NCBI RefSeq assembly: GCF_041333735.1
Contig: NZ_JBGKFB010000001.1
Coordinates: 1,622,501-1,686,500, forward strand
Direction: 5' to 3'
DNA: 64,000 nt
From: Veillonella sp.
Lineage (GTDB): Bacteria > Bacillota > Negativicutes > Veillonellales > Veillonellaceae
Shown: piece after piece, positions 16,222 to 25,782 of the stretch
How positions within the stretch are numbered: position 1 is the first letter of the stretch
Layout: each line of letters starts with the position of its first letter
Made by a program: the position numbers and the translations under genes
Notes under the pieces: model-generated
Seen by the model: the letters and a program-made list of their open reading frames with translations, nothing else
Databases searched by the model: none
What the model was told of the DNA's origin: nothing

Positions 16222-18843
16222 ATGAAAAAATTAATGATTATAGATGGCAGTAGTTTGTTATTCCGTGCATTCTTTGCATTACCACCGTTGAAGTCTGCTT
16301 TGGGGACTCCGACGAATGCAGTGTACGGTTTCTTAACAATGCTCATTAAATTATATGAAGAAATTAATCCTGATTATATTGCAGTAGCCTTTGATAAAGG
16401 TCGTCAGACATTCCGTACAGAAATGTACAGCGAATATAAAGGTAATCGCCCAGATGCACCAGAGGATTTACGACCTCAATTTAGCCTTATTCAAGATGTG
16501 TTAAAAGCGTTGGGTATTTGTGTTATCGAAGAAGAAGGTTTTGAAGGGGACGATATCCTAGGATCTTTGAGTAAGAAATTTGGTACACCAGAAATGGCTG
16601 TTAAAATTATTACTGGTGACCGCGATAACCTTCAACTCGTAACAGAACATAGTCATGTATTCCTAACTAAAAAAGGCATTTCTGACATGTTAGAGGTTAC
16701 TCTTGATAACATGGAGGAACTTTATGGTTATGGTCCTGATAAGGTTATTGAAATGAAAGCTCTTATGGGGGATTCTTCCGATAATATTCCAGGTGTACCA
16801 GGTGTAGGTGAAAAAACGGCTCTTAAATTGATTACAGAATACGGTAATCTTGAGTCTGTATATGACCACATTGAAGATATTTCTGGTAAGAAATTAAAAG
16901 AGCGACTCGTTGAAAATAAAGACTTAGCGTTCTTATCTCGTGAGTTAGCTACCATCAAAACGGATATGGACTTATCTTACAAGGTAGAAGACTTTGTGCA
17001 AAATTTCCATGCCTCTGAGGTACAGCCTTTATTTGAAACTTTAGGCTTTACTAAATTAACACCTCGTATCGTTCAAGTAATGGGCGGAGAGGAAGCAGCT
17101 TTTGGTGAACCAGGCTCTCTTTTTGCACCACAAGAGGAAATTTCTTTAGACGATTTAGCTGATGCTAAGGCGCTAACCCCTGATTTCTATACAGATAAAA
17201 CAGTAGCAGTACATGTTGTGCTTGATGGCAAAACTCCATTTAGAACTATCGAGACTGCCTATCTTTCTAATGGTGATACTGTCGTTAAAACAAATGATAC
17301 AAAGGCTGTTCTAGCAGTATTACAAGGGGCTAAGGCCATTGTTACTACTCAAACAAAAGAACTAATAGAAGCATTAGGTGACGAGTCACCAGCTGAAATC
17401 TCTTTGTTTAATAATGATAACACTGCACGTATCCATGATATGTCTCTTCTAGCATACTTGTTAGATCCAACACGTACTAACTATGGTTATCTATATTTAA
17501 CGGAACGTTTCTCTGTGCCTAGCATTGCCAGCGGTAGCGTAGATGTAGAGTGCGTATCTATGGTGAAAGCTTTACTTGCTATGAATGATTTAGCTTGTGA
17601 ATCTGCTCGACGTGAAGAGTTATGGTCTTTATATGAAACTATTGAGTTACCATTGATTCATACATTAGTAGTAATGGAGAAAAATGGTATATATATTGAT
17701 ACAAATAAGCTGGCTGAAACGACAGCTCGCTTTAAAGATGAATTAGCCCAAGTACAACAAGAGATTTATGATTTGGCAGGTGAAACTTTCAATATTAACT
17801 CTCCTAAACAGCTAGGTGTTATTTTATTCGAAAAGATGAACTTGCCAGTTATTAAGAAAACTAAGACTGGATACTCCACAGATGCTGAAGTACTCGATAT
17901 GTTGCGTAATGAAAGCCCAATCGTTGAAAAAATCTTGGCCTACCGTTCTGTAGCAAAATTAGTATCTACCTATTGTGAAGGCTTAGCAGTCCTTATTAAT
18001 GATAAGACTAAACGTATTCACACTACATTTAATCAAATGGTTACAGCTACAGGACGTCTTAGTTCCTCTGATCCTAACTTACAAAATATTCCTGTTCGTA
18101 CAGAAAAAGGCCGTGAAATTCGTGCTTTATTCTATCCTGGTGCAGGGTATGACACATTAGTGAGTGCCGATTATTCTCAAATTGAGTTGCGTATTTTAGC
18201 GCATCTTTCTGGTGATGAAGCTTTGATTAAAGCCTTTGTTGATGGTAAGGATATTCACCGTTTTACTGCGGCAGAGGTACTAGGTAAAGCCCAAGAGGAT
18301 GTAACAAGCGAAGAGCGTTCTCATGCAAAAGCTATTAACTTCGGTATTATTTATGGTATTTCTGACTTTGGCTTATCTCGCGACCTTGGTATCACACGGG
18401 GAGAAGCTAAAAACTATATTGATTTATACTTTAGCCGTTATCCTAAGGTTAAAGAGTACATGGATTGTATGGTTCAGGAGGCCCATGAAACTGGTAAGGT
18501 TCGCACTATGTTCGGCCGTCAACGCGAACTTCCTGATATTAATAGCCGCAACTTTAACCGTCGTTCCTTTGCTGAACGTACGGCAATGAATACACCAATT
18601 CAAGGTACTGCTGCAGATATTATCAAGTTAGCAATGAACCAAGTTGAGCAAAAGCTAGAGGAAGGAAACTTCAAATCTCGACTTTTATTACAAGTACATG
18701 ACGAACTTGTATTAGAAGTGGTGAATTCTGAATTAGAAGCAGTAGAAGAATTATTACGTACTACTATGCAATCTGTTGTGGAGTTACAAGTACCTCTTAT
18801 TGTAGATGTACATCATGCGGAAAATTGGGCGTTAGTTAAATAA
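16222..18843 (+). CDS. polA: DNA polymerase I
   Basis: 873 aa. Fills gaps and removes RNA primers in repair and lagging-strand synthesis. Residues 1-290 are the 5' nuclease (IIDGSSLLFRAFFALPP; GDSSDNIPGVPGVGEKTA). Residues about 300-465 fit the 3'-5' exonuclease fold but lack the DxE metal motif, so proofreading is probably lost as in Bacillus and Thermus. The polymerase domain has ATGRLSSSDPNLQNIP, SADYSQIELRIL (motif A), the finger helix RSHAKAINFGIIYG and VHDELVLEV (motif C). ATG at 16222 is preferred over an upstream GTG (16210), which lies within the ribosome binding site region. Confidence 0.97.
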   Translation: MKKLMIIDGSSLLFRAFFALPPLKSALGTPTNAVYGFLTMLIKLYEEINPDYIAVAFDKGRQTFRTEMYSEYKGNRPDAPEDLRPQFSLIQDVLKALGICVIEEEGFEGDDILGSLSKKFGTPEMAVKIITGDRDNLQLVTEHSHVFLTKKGISDMLEVTLDNMEELYGYGPDKVIEMKALMGDSSDNIPGVPGVGEKTALKLITEYGNLESVYDHIEDISGKKLKERLVENKDLAFLSRELATIKTDMDLSYKVEDFVQNFHASEVQPLFETLGFTKLTPRIVQVMGGEEAAFGEPGSLFAPQEEISLDDLADAKALTPDFYTDKTVAVHVVLDGKTPFRTIETAYLSNGDTVVKTNDTKAVLAVLQGAKAIVTTQTKELIEALGDESPAEISLFNNDNTARIHDMSLLAYLLDPTRTNYGYLYLTERFSVPSIASGSVDVECVSMVKALLAMNDLACESARREELWSLYETIELPLIHTLVVMEKNGIYIDTNKLAETTARFKDELAQVQQEIYDLAGETFNINSPKQLGVILFEKMNLPVIKKTKTGYSTDAEVLDMLRNESPIVEKILAYRSVAKLVSTYCEGLAVLINDKTKRIHTTFNQMVTATGRLSSSDPNLQNIPVRTEKGREIRALFYPGAGYDTLVSADYSQIELRILAHLSGDEALIKAFVDGKDIHRFTAAEVLGKAQEDVTSEERSHAKAINFGIIYGISDFGLSRDLGITRGEAKNYIDLYFSRYPKVKEYMDCMVQEAHETGKVRTMFGRQRELPDINSRNFNRRSFAERTAMNTPIQGTAADIIKLAMNQVEQKLEEGNFKSRLLLQVHDELVLEVVNSELEAVEELLRTTMQSVVELQVPLIVDVHHAENWALVK

Positions 18844-18883
18844 TAGTTTCTTAATATTAGTTTATTAAAAATAGAAGGTATAT

Positions 18884-19498
18884 ATGTTTAAAATAGGATT
18901 AACTGGTGGTATTGCATCGGGCAAGAGTACAGTCCTTACCTATTTTAAGGACAAAGGAATACCTTACATCGACGCTGATATTGTAGCTCGCGAAGTAGTG
19001 GAGCCGGGGACTGAGGGCTTACAAGCTATTGTAGAGACCTTTGGTTCTAATGTTTTACATGCTGACGGCACACTCAATCGTGAAGCGCTTGGTGCTATAG
19101 TCTTTCACAATGAAGAAAAACGACAATTATTAAATAGCTGTCTAAAAACACATATACGCAATCGTATTATGGAATTGACATCTCAATATGAACAAGGTAA
19201 TACACCAATTTTAATCTATGATATTCCATTACTCATCGAAGGGGAATGGTATACCATGATGGATGAGGTGTGGCTCGTATATGTGAATGAAATGACTCAA
19301 ATCGAACGTTTAATGAGTCGTAATGGATATACGCGAGAGGATGCCCTTGCTCGTATTAATAGTCAAATGCGACTTGATGATAAATGTGCCTATGCAGATA
19401 TAATCATTGATAATAATGGTACGCCTCATGATTTAACAGTACAGTTGAATACTATTTGGAATGAGCGTATAGAGACAGTTTTACAAGAATCAAAATAA
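18884..19498 (+). CDS. coaE: Dephospho-CoA kinase
   Basis: 204 aa P-loop kinase for the last step of coenzyme A synthesis, phosphorylating the 3'-OH of dephospho-CoA. P-loop: GLTGGIASGKSTV (residues 5-17); the substrate-side DADIVAREVVEPG follows at about 31-43, and the lid carries RLMSRNGYTREDALARI. Full length. It follows polA by 40 bases, a linkage common in Firmicutes. Confidence 0.96.
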   Translation: MFKIGLTGGIASGKSTVLTYFKDKGIPYIDADIVAREVVEPGTEGLQAIVETFGSNVLHADGTLNREALGAIVFHNEEKRQLLNSCLKTHIRNRIMELTSQYEQGNTPILIYDIPLLIEGEWYTMMDEVWLVYVNEMTQIERLMSRNGYTREDALARINSQMRLDDKCAYADIIIDNNGTPHDLTVQLNTIWNERIETVLQESK

Positions 19499-19543
19499 TT
19501 ACCTATTATGTACTAAAATTGGTATATAAAAATTAGTATTAAA

Positions 19544-19552
19544 TGGTATAAT
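19544..19552 (+). promoter_or_regulatory. Extended -10 promoter upstream of the transglycosylase gene
   Basis: TGG followed by TATAAT (19547-19552). The start codon is about 100 bases downstream, so the leader is long; no -35 stands out. Confidence 0.45.
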
Positions 19553-19654
19553 AAGCCCATAAAATTTTATATAATAGTAACCTACCATTAGGTGTATTAC
19601 TATATTGTACCGATATCAAAATCGGATAAAGATTGTGTAAGGAAAGGGGGATAT

Positions 19655-20209
19655 ATGAAACGTGCAACGGCAACGGCGCTATCGTGCGTCGTACTTGGGT
19701 GGTTTTATTTTACTCATTTAGATGATCCTATAGCGCGTCAAGTGGCGTACCCCTTTAACTATAGAGATGTAGTGATGGCTGCAGCTGATAAGGAACAAGT
19801 ACCACCCTCTTTGGTGGCTAGCGTTATCTTAGCTGAAAGTAAATATAAGAATACTGCCGAATCTGAAACAGGCGCCCTTGGATTGATGCAACTTATGCCA
19901 GATACAGCGCGATGGGTAGCTCAACAAGTTGGACATGGCAATTATACAGATCGCCAGTTAAAAGAGCCTGAAACTAACATTGAGTTAGGGACATGGTATC
20001 TAGGTCATTTGTTAAAAGAATTTAATGGTGATGAGGTACAAGCGTTAGCTGCGTACAATGCGGGACGTGGTCATGTTGAATCTTGGCTCAATGAGAATAA
20101 ATGGAATGGCATGGTTGATACCATACCTTTTCCTGAAACGCGTAGCTATGTAAAATCTGTCTTACAGTATCAAGAAAAGTACGAGGCATTATATGGAAAC
20201 GATTATTGA
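19655..20209 (+). CDS. Lytic transglycosylase (SLT domain)
   Basis: 184 aa. The N-terminus (MKRATATALSCVVLGWFYFTH) is a signal peptide or membrane anchor; residues 45-180 are a Slt70-type catalytic domain. The catalytic Glu is in ILAESKYKNTAESETGALGL, followed by MQLMPDTA and the AAYNAGRGHVESWL motif. It cleaves peptidoglycan glycan strands with 1,6-anhydro ends in the periplasm. The ATG at 19655 follows GGAAAGGGGG; an in-frame ATG at 19592 has no ribosome binding site. The stop lies 17 bases inside the next gene. Confidence 0.93.
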   Translation: MKRATATALSCVVLGWFYFTHLDDPIARQVAYPFNYRDVVMAAADKEQVPPSLVASVILAESKYKNTAESETGALGLMQLMPDTARWVAQQVGHGNYTDRQLKEPETNIELGTWYLGHLLKEFNGDEVQALAAYNAGRGHVESWLNENKWNGMVDTIPFPETRSYVKSVLQYQEKYEALYGNDY

Positions 20210-20888
20210 AGCTTGTAAAGCATTAGATTATTCATGGTTGCCTCAGCAAATTGAGGGATTTACCTTAGTGGCGTCAAATGAAGCTGATTATACGGCACTC
20301 CTTGAGCGTATTTCAGCAGGTGAAGAGGTATTAAAGGTACCTATTTTCCATTATCAAAATGATTTGGGGTGGCGATGGTCTGCCTTATATGATAAAGAGG
20401 TAGAGGATTATACAGTACATATTGAAATGCCACTATTTTCCTTTGTTGATATTTCTTTTGTGCGTGCTGATTTAGAGTCGTTTTGGCAAGGATTACAAGA
20501 TCGCTGTGTCAAAGGGTTAACTAATATGTTAATAGAGCCAGCGAATAACTTTACCTTTACCTATCGTCGTCGAGGCATTCCTGAATGGGATTTTTCCGAG
20601 GTTATGCCTAAAGAACTGGAAGGCTTTGTATGTGATATTGATCCAGCTCATGCAATCCGGATGATTAATGGTTCTTTTATTATCGGTGAGTATCGTAAGA
20701 TGGACGAATGTACAGGATTATTGCTATATTATAACGAATTGCGAGATGAATACTTTGCAGAACTTCGTTATAAAAATTATCCTGAAATAGACCATCACCT
20801 AGATGCTAAAAATTTAGATGATTTAACTACAGTTCTACGTGAACATTTGGGTCCTATATTAAAAGGATTAAATGAACGCGTCGACTAA
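20193..20888 (+). CDS. Hypothetical protein, 231 aa, overlapping the transglycosylase gene
   Basis: Not recognised. A soluble acidic protein without signal peptide, Trp/Tyr/Phe rich (WRWSALYDKE, ESFWQGLQD, FTFTYRRRGIPEWDFSE). It starts inside the last 17 bases of the transglycosylase gene in another frame, so the two are translationally coupled and probably functionally linked. No catalytic motif is visible. The whole reading frame is open with normal codon use, so it is real. Confidence 0.75.
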   Translation: METIIEACKALDYSWLPQQIEGFTLVASNEADYTALLERISAGEEVLKVPIFHYQNDLGWRWSALYDKEVEDYTVHIEMPLFSFVDISFVRADLESFWQGLQDRCVKGLTNMLIEPANNFTFTYRRRGIPEWDFSEVMPKELEGFVCDIDPAHAIRMINGSFIIGEYRKMDECTGLLLYYNELRDEYFAELRYKNYPEIDHHLDAKNLDDLTTVLREHLGPILKGLNERVD

Positions 20889-20993
20889 GGATAATCATTA
20901 TATATGACTATGCTATTTTTTGAGTTATTTTATATTCATATGAAATAATCTAAGTGGGAATGTTTGGTTAAAGCCCATAAGAAAGCGTAGAAT

Positions 20994-21022
20994 TTGTATA
21001 TACACAGCAAATGTGATATACT
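20994..21022 (+). promoter_or_regulatory. Promoter of the rimP-nusA-infB operon
   Basis: TTGTAT at 20994-20999, 17 bases, TATACT at 21017-21022. The leader before rimP is about 120 bases. Confidence 0.75.
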
Positions 21023-21049
21023 ATATATGACTTTTATATAAATCTTTTA

Positions 21050-21079
21050 AAAGAGTGGGCTTATGTCCACTCTTTCATT
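21050..21079 (+). promoter_or_regulatory. Leader hairpin of the rimP operon
   Basis: AAAGAGTGG (21050-21058), 8-base loop, CCACTCTTT (21067-21075), beginning about 20 bases after the predicted start of transcription. The following bases (CATTTAT) are only partly U-rich. It may be an attenuator or a stabilising 5' stem; NusA is encoded in the operon and could act on it. Confidence 0.5.
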
Positions 21080-21152
21080 TATGATTAGCCTAATTAAGGT
21101 ATTTGAAAAAAAGAGATATATACAAGATGTAGTAATGAAGGAGGCGATGGCT

Positions 21153-21611
21153 ATGAAGAGAGAAGCAGTAGAGGAATTTGTATCCTCTGTAGTTGAAGGT
21201 ATTATAGCCGGCACCGAAATGGAACTAGTCGATGTAGATTACGTTCGTGAACGCGATTGGTATTTGCGTGTCTACCTTGATAAACCAGGTGGTGTAGATT
21301 TGGATGATTGTCAGATGGTTAGCGAAAAACTAAGTGCTGTCCTCGACGAAAAGGATCCAATTACGGAAAACTATTTATTGGAAGTATCTTCTCCAGGCCT
21401 AGATCGAGTTCTTAAGAAGGATAAGGACTTGATTCGCTATAATGGTCGTGATGTTGATATTCAGCTATTTAAACCGATTAATGGCAGTAAACAATTTACT
21501 GGTGCATTAGAAGGTTTTACAGACACAACTATCGATTTTACTATCAATGGTGAAAGTATGACATTCGAACGGTCTGCCATTGCACAAATTCGATTACATC
21601 TTGATTTTTAA
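21153..21611 (+). CDS. rimP: Ribosome maturation factor RimP
   Basis: 152 aa; assists 30S subunit maturation. Recognisable by GTEMELVDVDYVRERDWYLR, the LDDCQMVSEKL segment and YLLEVSSPGLDRVLKKDKD, followed by an SH3-like C-terminal domain. The ATG at 21153 is eight bases after AAGGAGG; earlier in-frame ATGs (for example 21063) would add a non-homologous tail and lack a ribosome binding site. First gene of the nusA operon. Confidence 0.95.
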   Translation: MKREAVEEFVSSVVEGIIAGTEMELVDVDYVRERDWYLRVYLDKPGGVDLDDCQMVSEKLSAVLDEKDPITENYLLEVSSPGLDRVLKKDKDLIRYNGRDVDIQLFKPINGSKQFTGALEGFTDTTIDFTINGESMTFERSAIAQIRLHLDF

Positions 21612-21628
21612 TATATGGAGGCATACGA

Positions 21629-22705
21629 GTGAGTCAAGAATTAATTCAAGCGGTAATGGTGCTTACAAAGCAAAAAGGTTTTGCTCCTGAGGTTATTTTT
21701 GAATCCTTAGAGGCTGCATTGTTGCAAGCATATCGCAAAGAACCAACATCTAATCCAGATGCTTACGTTGTGATCGATCGTGAAACAGGCGTTTATAAAG
21801 TTATGGCTAAGAAACAAGTGGTAGAAACTGTAGAATTGCCAGAAACAGAAATTAGCTTGTTAGAAGCTCGCAAAATTGACAAACGTTTTGAAATTGGTGA
21901 CGTAGTAGAAGTTGATGTTACTCCAGCTAACTTTGGCCGTAGTGCTGCCCATACTGCAAAACAAATGCTTATTCAACGTTTGAAAGAGGCTGAACGCAGC
22001 GTAGTATATGAAGAATACTATAGTCGTGAAGGCGATATCATCACTGGCGTTATTACACGTGTAGAAGGTAAAAATGTGTTTATCGACTTAGGTAAAACAG
22101 AAGCTATTTTACCTCCTACAGAACAAATTGCTAGCGAAACATATCATGAAGGGGATCGCATTAAATGCTACATCGTAGAGGTTAAGAAAACTACGAAGGG
22201 CCCTCAAATCATGATTTCCCGTACACATCCTGGCTTATTGAAACGCCTCTTTGAATTAGAGGTGCCAGAAATTTATGAAGGTGTAGTAGAGCTTAAATCC
22301 GTAGCTCGTGAGCCTGGTATGCGTTCCAAAATTGCTGTATATAGTCGCGATGAAAATGTTGATCCAGTAGGTGCTTGCGTAGGTCCTAAAGGTCAACGTG
22401 TACAACATATCGTTGATGAATTGCACGATGAAAAGATTGATATCGTTAAATGGGATGAAGATCCAGCAATTTATATCGCTAACTCTTTGAGTCCAGCTAA
22501 AGTTGTTTCTGTTGATGTAAGTGAAGAAGAAAAATCCTCTTACGTTGTAGTTCCTGATTATCAATTATCCTTGGCAATTGGTAAAGCAGGCCAAAATGCT
22601 CGATTGGCAGCTAAATTAACTAACTGGAAAATCGATATTAAGAGTGAAACTCAAGCAGCTGAAGAACCTTTTGCAGGTTTTGGCAATGCTGAGGCCGGTG
22701 AATAG
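21629..22705 (+). CDS. nusA: Transcription termination/antitermination factor NusA
   Basis: 358 aa, the short Firmicute form without C-terminal acidic repeats. N-terminal polymerase-binding domain (1-125), S1 domain (about 135-200, GDIITGVITRVEGKNVFIDLG), then two KH domains (about 205-345: VGACVGPKGQRVQHIVDEL and LAIGKAGQNARLAAKL). It binds RNA polymerase and RNA to promote pausing and termination. GTG start, supported by GGAGG at 21617-21621 and by family alignment. Confidence 0.97.
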   Translation: MSQELIQAVMVLTKQKGFAPEVIFESLEAALLQAYRKEPTSNPDAYVVIDRETGVYKVMAKKQVVETVELPETEISLLEARKIDKRFEIGDVVEVDVTPANFGRSAAHTAKQMLIQRLKEAERSVVYEEYYSREGDIITGVITRVEGKNVFIDLGKTEAILPPTEQIASETYHEGDRIKCYIVEVKKTTKGPQIMISRTHPGLLKRLFELEVPEIYEGVVELKSVAREPGMRSKIAVYSRDENVDPVGACVGPKGQRVQHIVDELHDEKIDIVKWDEDPAIYIANSLSPAKVVSVDVSEEEKSSYVVVPDYQLSLAIGKAGQNARLAAKLTNWKIDIKSETQAAEEPFAGFGNAEAGE

Positions 22706-22707
22706 TC

Positions 22708-22977
22708 ATGAAACCGAAATCCCAACCTATGCGCACATGCGTAGGATGTGGTGAGCCTAAGGCAAAACGTGAATTGATTCGCGTAGCCTTAAGTCCAGAT
22801 GGCAATATCAGTATTGACCGCACTGGAAAAGCACCGGGACGTGGCGCATATTTATGCGAATCCATGTCATGCTTTGAGCAAGCCTATAAGGCTAAGCGAT
22901 TAGAACGGTCATTAAAGCATAGTGTATCGAAAGATATATACGAAGCATTACAACGTGATTTACAAGAGAATGAGTAA
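22708..22977 (+). CDS. rnpM: RNase P modulator RnpM (YlxR family)
   Basis: 89 aa YlxR/DUF448 protein with RTCVGCGEPKAKRELIRVA and the APGRGAYLC motif. In B. subtilis the homologue was shown to bind and modulate RNase P RNA. The four Cys/His-like positions suggest a small metal- or RNA-binding fold. It follows nusA by two bases. Confidence 0.93.
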   Translation: MKPKSQPMRTCVGCGEPKAKRELIRVALSPDGNISIDRTGKAPGRGAYLCESMSCFEQAYKAKRLERSLKHSVSKDIYEALQRDLQENE

Positions 22978-22989
22978 TCACCGATATAC

Positions 22990-23295
22990 ATGAATGAAGA
23001 TAAAATTTTAAATCTCTTAGGATTAGCACAACGAGCTGGCAAGGTTATTTCTGGAGACTTTATCGTAGAAAAAGCCATGAAGAGAAAGGAACCTAAACTA
23101 GTCCTTCTCGCTGGCGATTGTGCATCCAATAATGAAAAGAAATATAATCAATTAGCAGAAACACATCATATCCCACTTCGTAGCATTGGTACTAAAGAAA
23201 CTTTAGGAACTGCTATTGGTAAAGAGGTTCGGGTAGTGGTCGCAGTACTAGATGATGGATTTGCAAAGGCGTTACTAAAAGAGATTGATCGATAA
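22990..23295 (+). CDS. ylxQ: L7Ae-family ribosomal protein YlxQ
   Basis: 101 aa. An L7Ae/L30e/Gadd45-fold RNA-binding protein, the second small protein between nusA and infB. Key segments are LGLAQRAGKVISGDF (10-24), LVLLAGDCASNNEKK (37-51) and the GTKETLGTAIGKE helix. Such proteins bind kink-turns; the target is not known here. Confidence 0.93.
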   Translation: MNEDKILNLLGLAQRAGKVISGDFIVEKAMKRKEPKLVLLAGDCASNNEKKYNQLAETHHIPLRSIGTKETLGTAIGKEVRVVVAVLDDGFAKALLKEIDR

Positions 23296-23310
23296 TAAGG
23301 GGGTATGTAG

Positions 23311-25773
23311 ATGTCCAAAAAGCGCGTCCATGAAATCGCCAAAGAGTTCGGCGTAGAAAGTAAGCAGGTCATTTCTATCTTGCAACAACATAATGTAAAT
23401 GTTACGAAAGCAGTTAATTCTGTAGATGATTCCGGTTATGAAATTGTAAAAAAACAATTGAGTAAGAAATCTGAAGCATCTAAAGTAGCACAAAAAACAG
23501 AACAAAAAGTAGAACAAAAATCTGCTCCAACTGCAGCTCATAAACAAGAAGCTGCGCCACATAAACAACAACATCCAAATCGTTCTAACGAACAGAAAAA
23601 GGATAATCGTAAACAAGGTGGTCAAAAACAAGACGATCAATCTAAACAAAATGACCATAAAAAGGGCAATGTACGTCATGTACAAATCTCTGAACCTACA
23701 CGTAAATCTGAAGGTAACCAACAATCTGGTGACCGCGCTAACAACCGCCCTAACAATAATAACCGCAATAATGACAACCGCAATAACAATGGTCGTCCTA
23801 ATGATGCGCGTAATAATGATAATCGCAATAACGACAATCGAAACAATGATAACCGCAATTCTAATAACAATGATCGTCGTAACAAGAAAAATAAAAAAGG
23901 TGGTAACAACCGTCCTCAATCCTTGTTATCTACATCTATGCAAAAGAAAAAGAATCGCGTAAAACATCGTAATGAACAGTACTTACAACAAAAAGCTGAA
24001 GCTGAACGTAAGGCTGAAGCAGCGATTGCTACGGAAATCGAATTATCCGGTCCTTTAACAGTTAAAGAATTAGCCGAAAAAATGGGCCGCGAAGTATCTG
24101 AAATTATCAAAAAGTTGATGCTCTTAGGTGTTATGGCTAGCATTAACCAAGAGGTTGACGTTGATACTGCTACAATCGTAGCTGAAGAATTTGGTGTAAC
24201 TGTAACAGAAGTAGAACCTGAAGAAGATCCTACTGATATCATCGAGATTGAAGATGCACCAGAAACATTAAAACCTCGTCCTCCAGTTGTTACTATCATG
24301 GGTCACGTTGACCATGGTAAAACATCCTTGTTGGACGTAATTCGTCAAACTAATGTAACAGCTGGCGAAGCAGGTGGTATTACTCAACATATCGGTGCTT
24401 ACCAAGTTCGTTATAACGACAATAAAATTACATTCCTTGATACTCCTGGCCATGAAGCGTTTACAGCTATGCGTCTTCGCGGTGCTAAATCTACAGATAT
24501 CGCAGTTCTTGTTGTAGCTGCTGATGATGGTGTAATGCCTCAAACTATTGAAGCCATAAACCATGCTAAATCTGCTGATGTACCAATTATTGTTGCTATC
24601 AACAAAATGGATAAACCAGGTGCTAACCCAGACCATGTTAAACAACAATTGGCTGAACATGGACTTTTACCAGAAGAATGGGGCGGCGATGTAATCATGG
24701 TTCCAGTATCTGCTAAACAAAAACAAGGTATCGACGATTTGCTCGAAAATATCTTGCTTGTAGCAGAAGTTATGGAATTGAAAGCTAATCCTAACCGTAA
24801 AGCATACGGCGTAGTTATCGAGGCTCAACTTGATAAAGGTCGTGGTGCTGTATGTACAGTACTAGTACAAAAAGGCTCCCTCCGTGTAGGTGATACTGTA
24901 CTTGCTGGTACAGCATACGGTAAAGTACGTGCTATGACAAATGAACGCGGTGAAAAAGTTAAAGTAGCTCGTCCTTCTATGCCAGTAGAAATCTTGGGCT
25001 TCTCTGAAGTTCCTCAAGCGGGTGAAATCATCAATGGTATGGATGACAACGAAGCACGTGCAATTGCTGAAAAACGTATTGCCAAACAACGTGTTCAAGA
25101 ATTGCAAGCAACTCACAAGGTTACATTGGATGATATCTTCAACCAAATTCAACAAGGTGAGTTAAAAGACCTTAACATCATCATTAAAGCTGACGTTCAA
25201 GGTTCTGTAGAAGCATTGCGTCAATCCTTAGAAGGTATTAAAAATCCTGAAGTACGTATCGTAATCGTTCATGCTGCAGTAGGTGCTATTAATGAATCCG
25301 ATATCATGTTGGCTTCTGCATCTAATGCAATCGTAATGGGCTTCAACGTACGTCCAGATGCTAATGTTCGCCGCGCTGCGGAAAATGAAAAAGTTGACCT
25401 TCGTACATATCGCGTAATTTATGATGCTATCAATGACGTTGAGTCCGCGATGCGTGGTATGTTGGCTCCTCAATTCAAAGAGGTTGTCGTTGGTCGTGCA
25501 GAGGTGCGCCAAGTCATCTCTACACCTAAAGCTATCGTTGCCGGTTCTTATGTAACAGAAGGTCGTATTACTAACGACTCTGAAGTTCGTTTGATCCGTG
25601 ATGGTATTGTCGTATTTGAAGGTAAGGTTGACTCTTTACGTCGATTCAAAGACGAAGTGAAAGAAGTTAAAACATCCTTCGAATGTGGTATTTCCTTAGA
25701 AGGTTACCGCGACATCAAGGAAGGCGACGTAATCGAAGCGTACTTGATGGAAGAAATTGCACCTCAAATTTAG
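23311..25773 (+). CDS. infB: Translation initiation factor IF-2
   Basis: 820 aa GTPase that places initiator tRNA on the 30S subunit. An N-terminal IF2N domain (2-52) leads into a low-complexity linker (about 55-205) with an Asn/Arg/Asp block at 144-190, then a second IF2N domain (about 245-298). The G domain starts at 321: GHVDHGKTSL (331-340), DTPGHEAF, NKMD. Domains II-IV and the tRNA-binding C domain complete the protein. The linker is rich in Gln, Asn, Lys and Arg and probably disordered. Confidence 0.98.
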   Translation: MSKKRVHEIAKEFGVESKQVISILQQHNVNVTKAVNSVDDSGYEIVKKQLSKKSEASKVAQKTEQKVEQKSAPTAAHKQEAAPHKQQHPNRSNEQKKDNRKQGGQKQDDQSKQNDHKKGNVRHVQISEPTRKSEGNQQSGDRANNRPNNNNRNNDNRNNNGRPNDARNNDNRNNDNRNNDNRNSNNNDRRNKKNKKGGNNRPQSLLSTSMQKKKNRVKHRNEQYLQQKAEAERKAEAAIATEIELSGPLTVKELAEKMGREVSEIIKKLMLLGVMASINQEVDVDTATIVAEEFGVTVTEVEPEEDPTDIIEIEDAPETLKPRPPVVTIMGHVDHGKTSLLDVIRQTNVTAGEAGGITQHIGAYQVRYNDNKITFLDTPGHEAFTAMRLRGAKSTDIAVLVVAADDGVMPQTIEAINHAKSADVPIIVAINKMDKPGANPDHVKQQLAEHGLLPEEWGGDVIMVPVSAKQKQGIDDLLENILLVAEVMELKANPNRKAYGVVIEAQLDKGRGAVCTVLVQKGSLRVGDTVLAGTAYGKVRAMTNERGEKVKVARPSMPVEILGFSEVPQAGEIINGMDDNEARAIAEKRIAKQRVQELQATHKVTLDDIFNQIQQGELKDLNIIIKADVQGSVEALRQSLEGIKNPEVRIVIVHAAVGAINESDIMLASASNAIVMGFNVRPDANVRRAAENEKVDLRTYRVIYDAINDVESAMRGMLAPQFKEVVVGRAEVRQVISTPKAIVAGSYVTEGRITNDSEVRLIRDGIVVFEGKVDSLRRFKDEVKEVKTSFECGISLEGYRDIKEGDVIEAYLMEEIAPQI
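23740..23880 (+). repeat. Asn/Arg/Asp-rich repeat block coding for the IF-2 linker
   Basis: Encodes residues 144-190 of IF-2, including three consecutive RNNDN units (residues 167-181, 23809-23853). The 15-base units differ at many third positions, so the repetition is kept at protein level and is not a fresh slippage product. Confidence 0.8.
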
Positions 25774-25782
25774 GAGGTTTAT

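Noticed and set aside
23275..23919. Long minus-strand reading frame opposite infB
   Set aside because: It is the mirror of the Asn/Arg-rich linker codons; its product is an Ile/Val/Phe run with no ribosome binding site.
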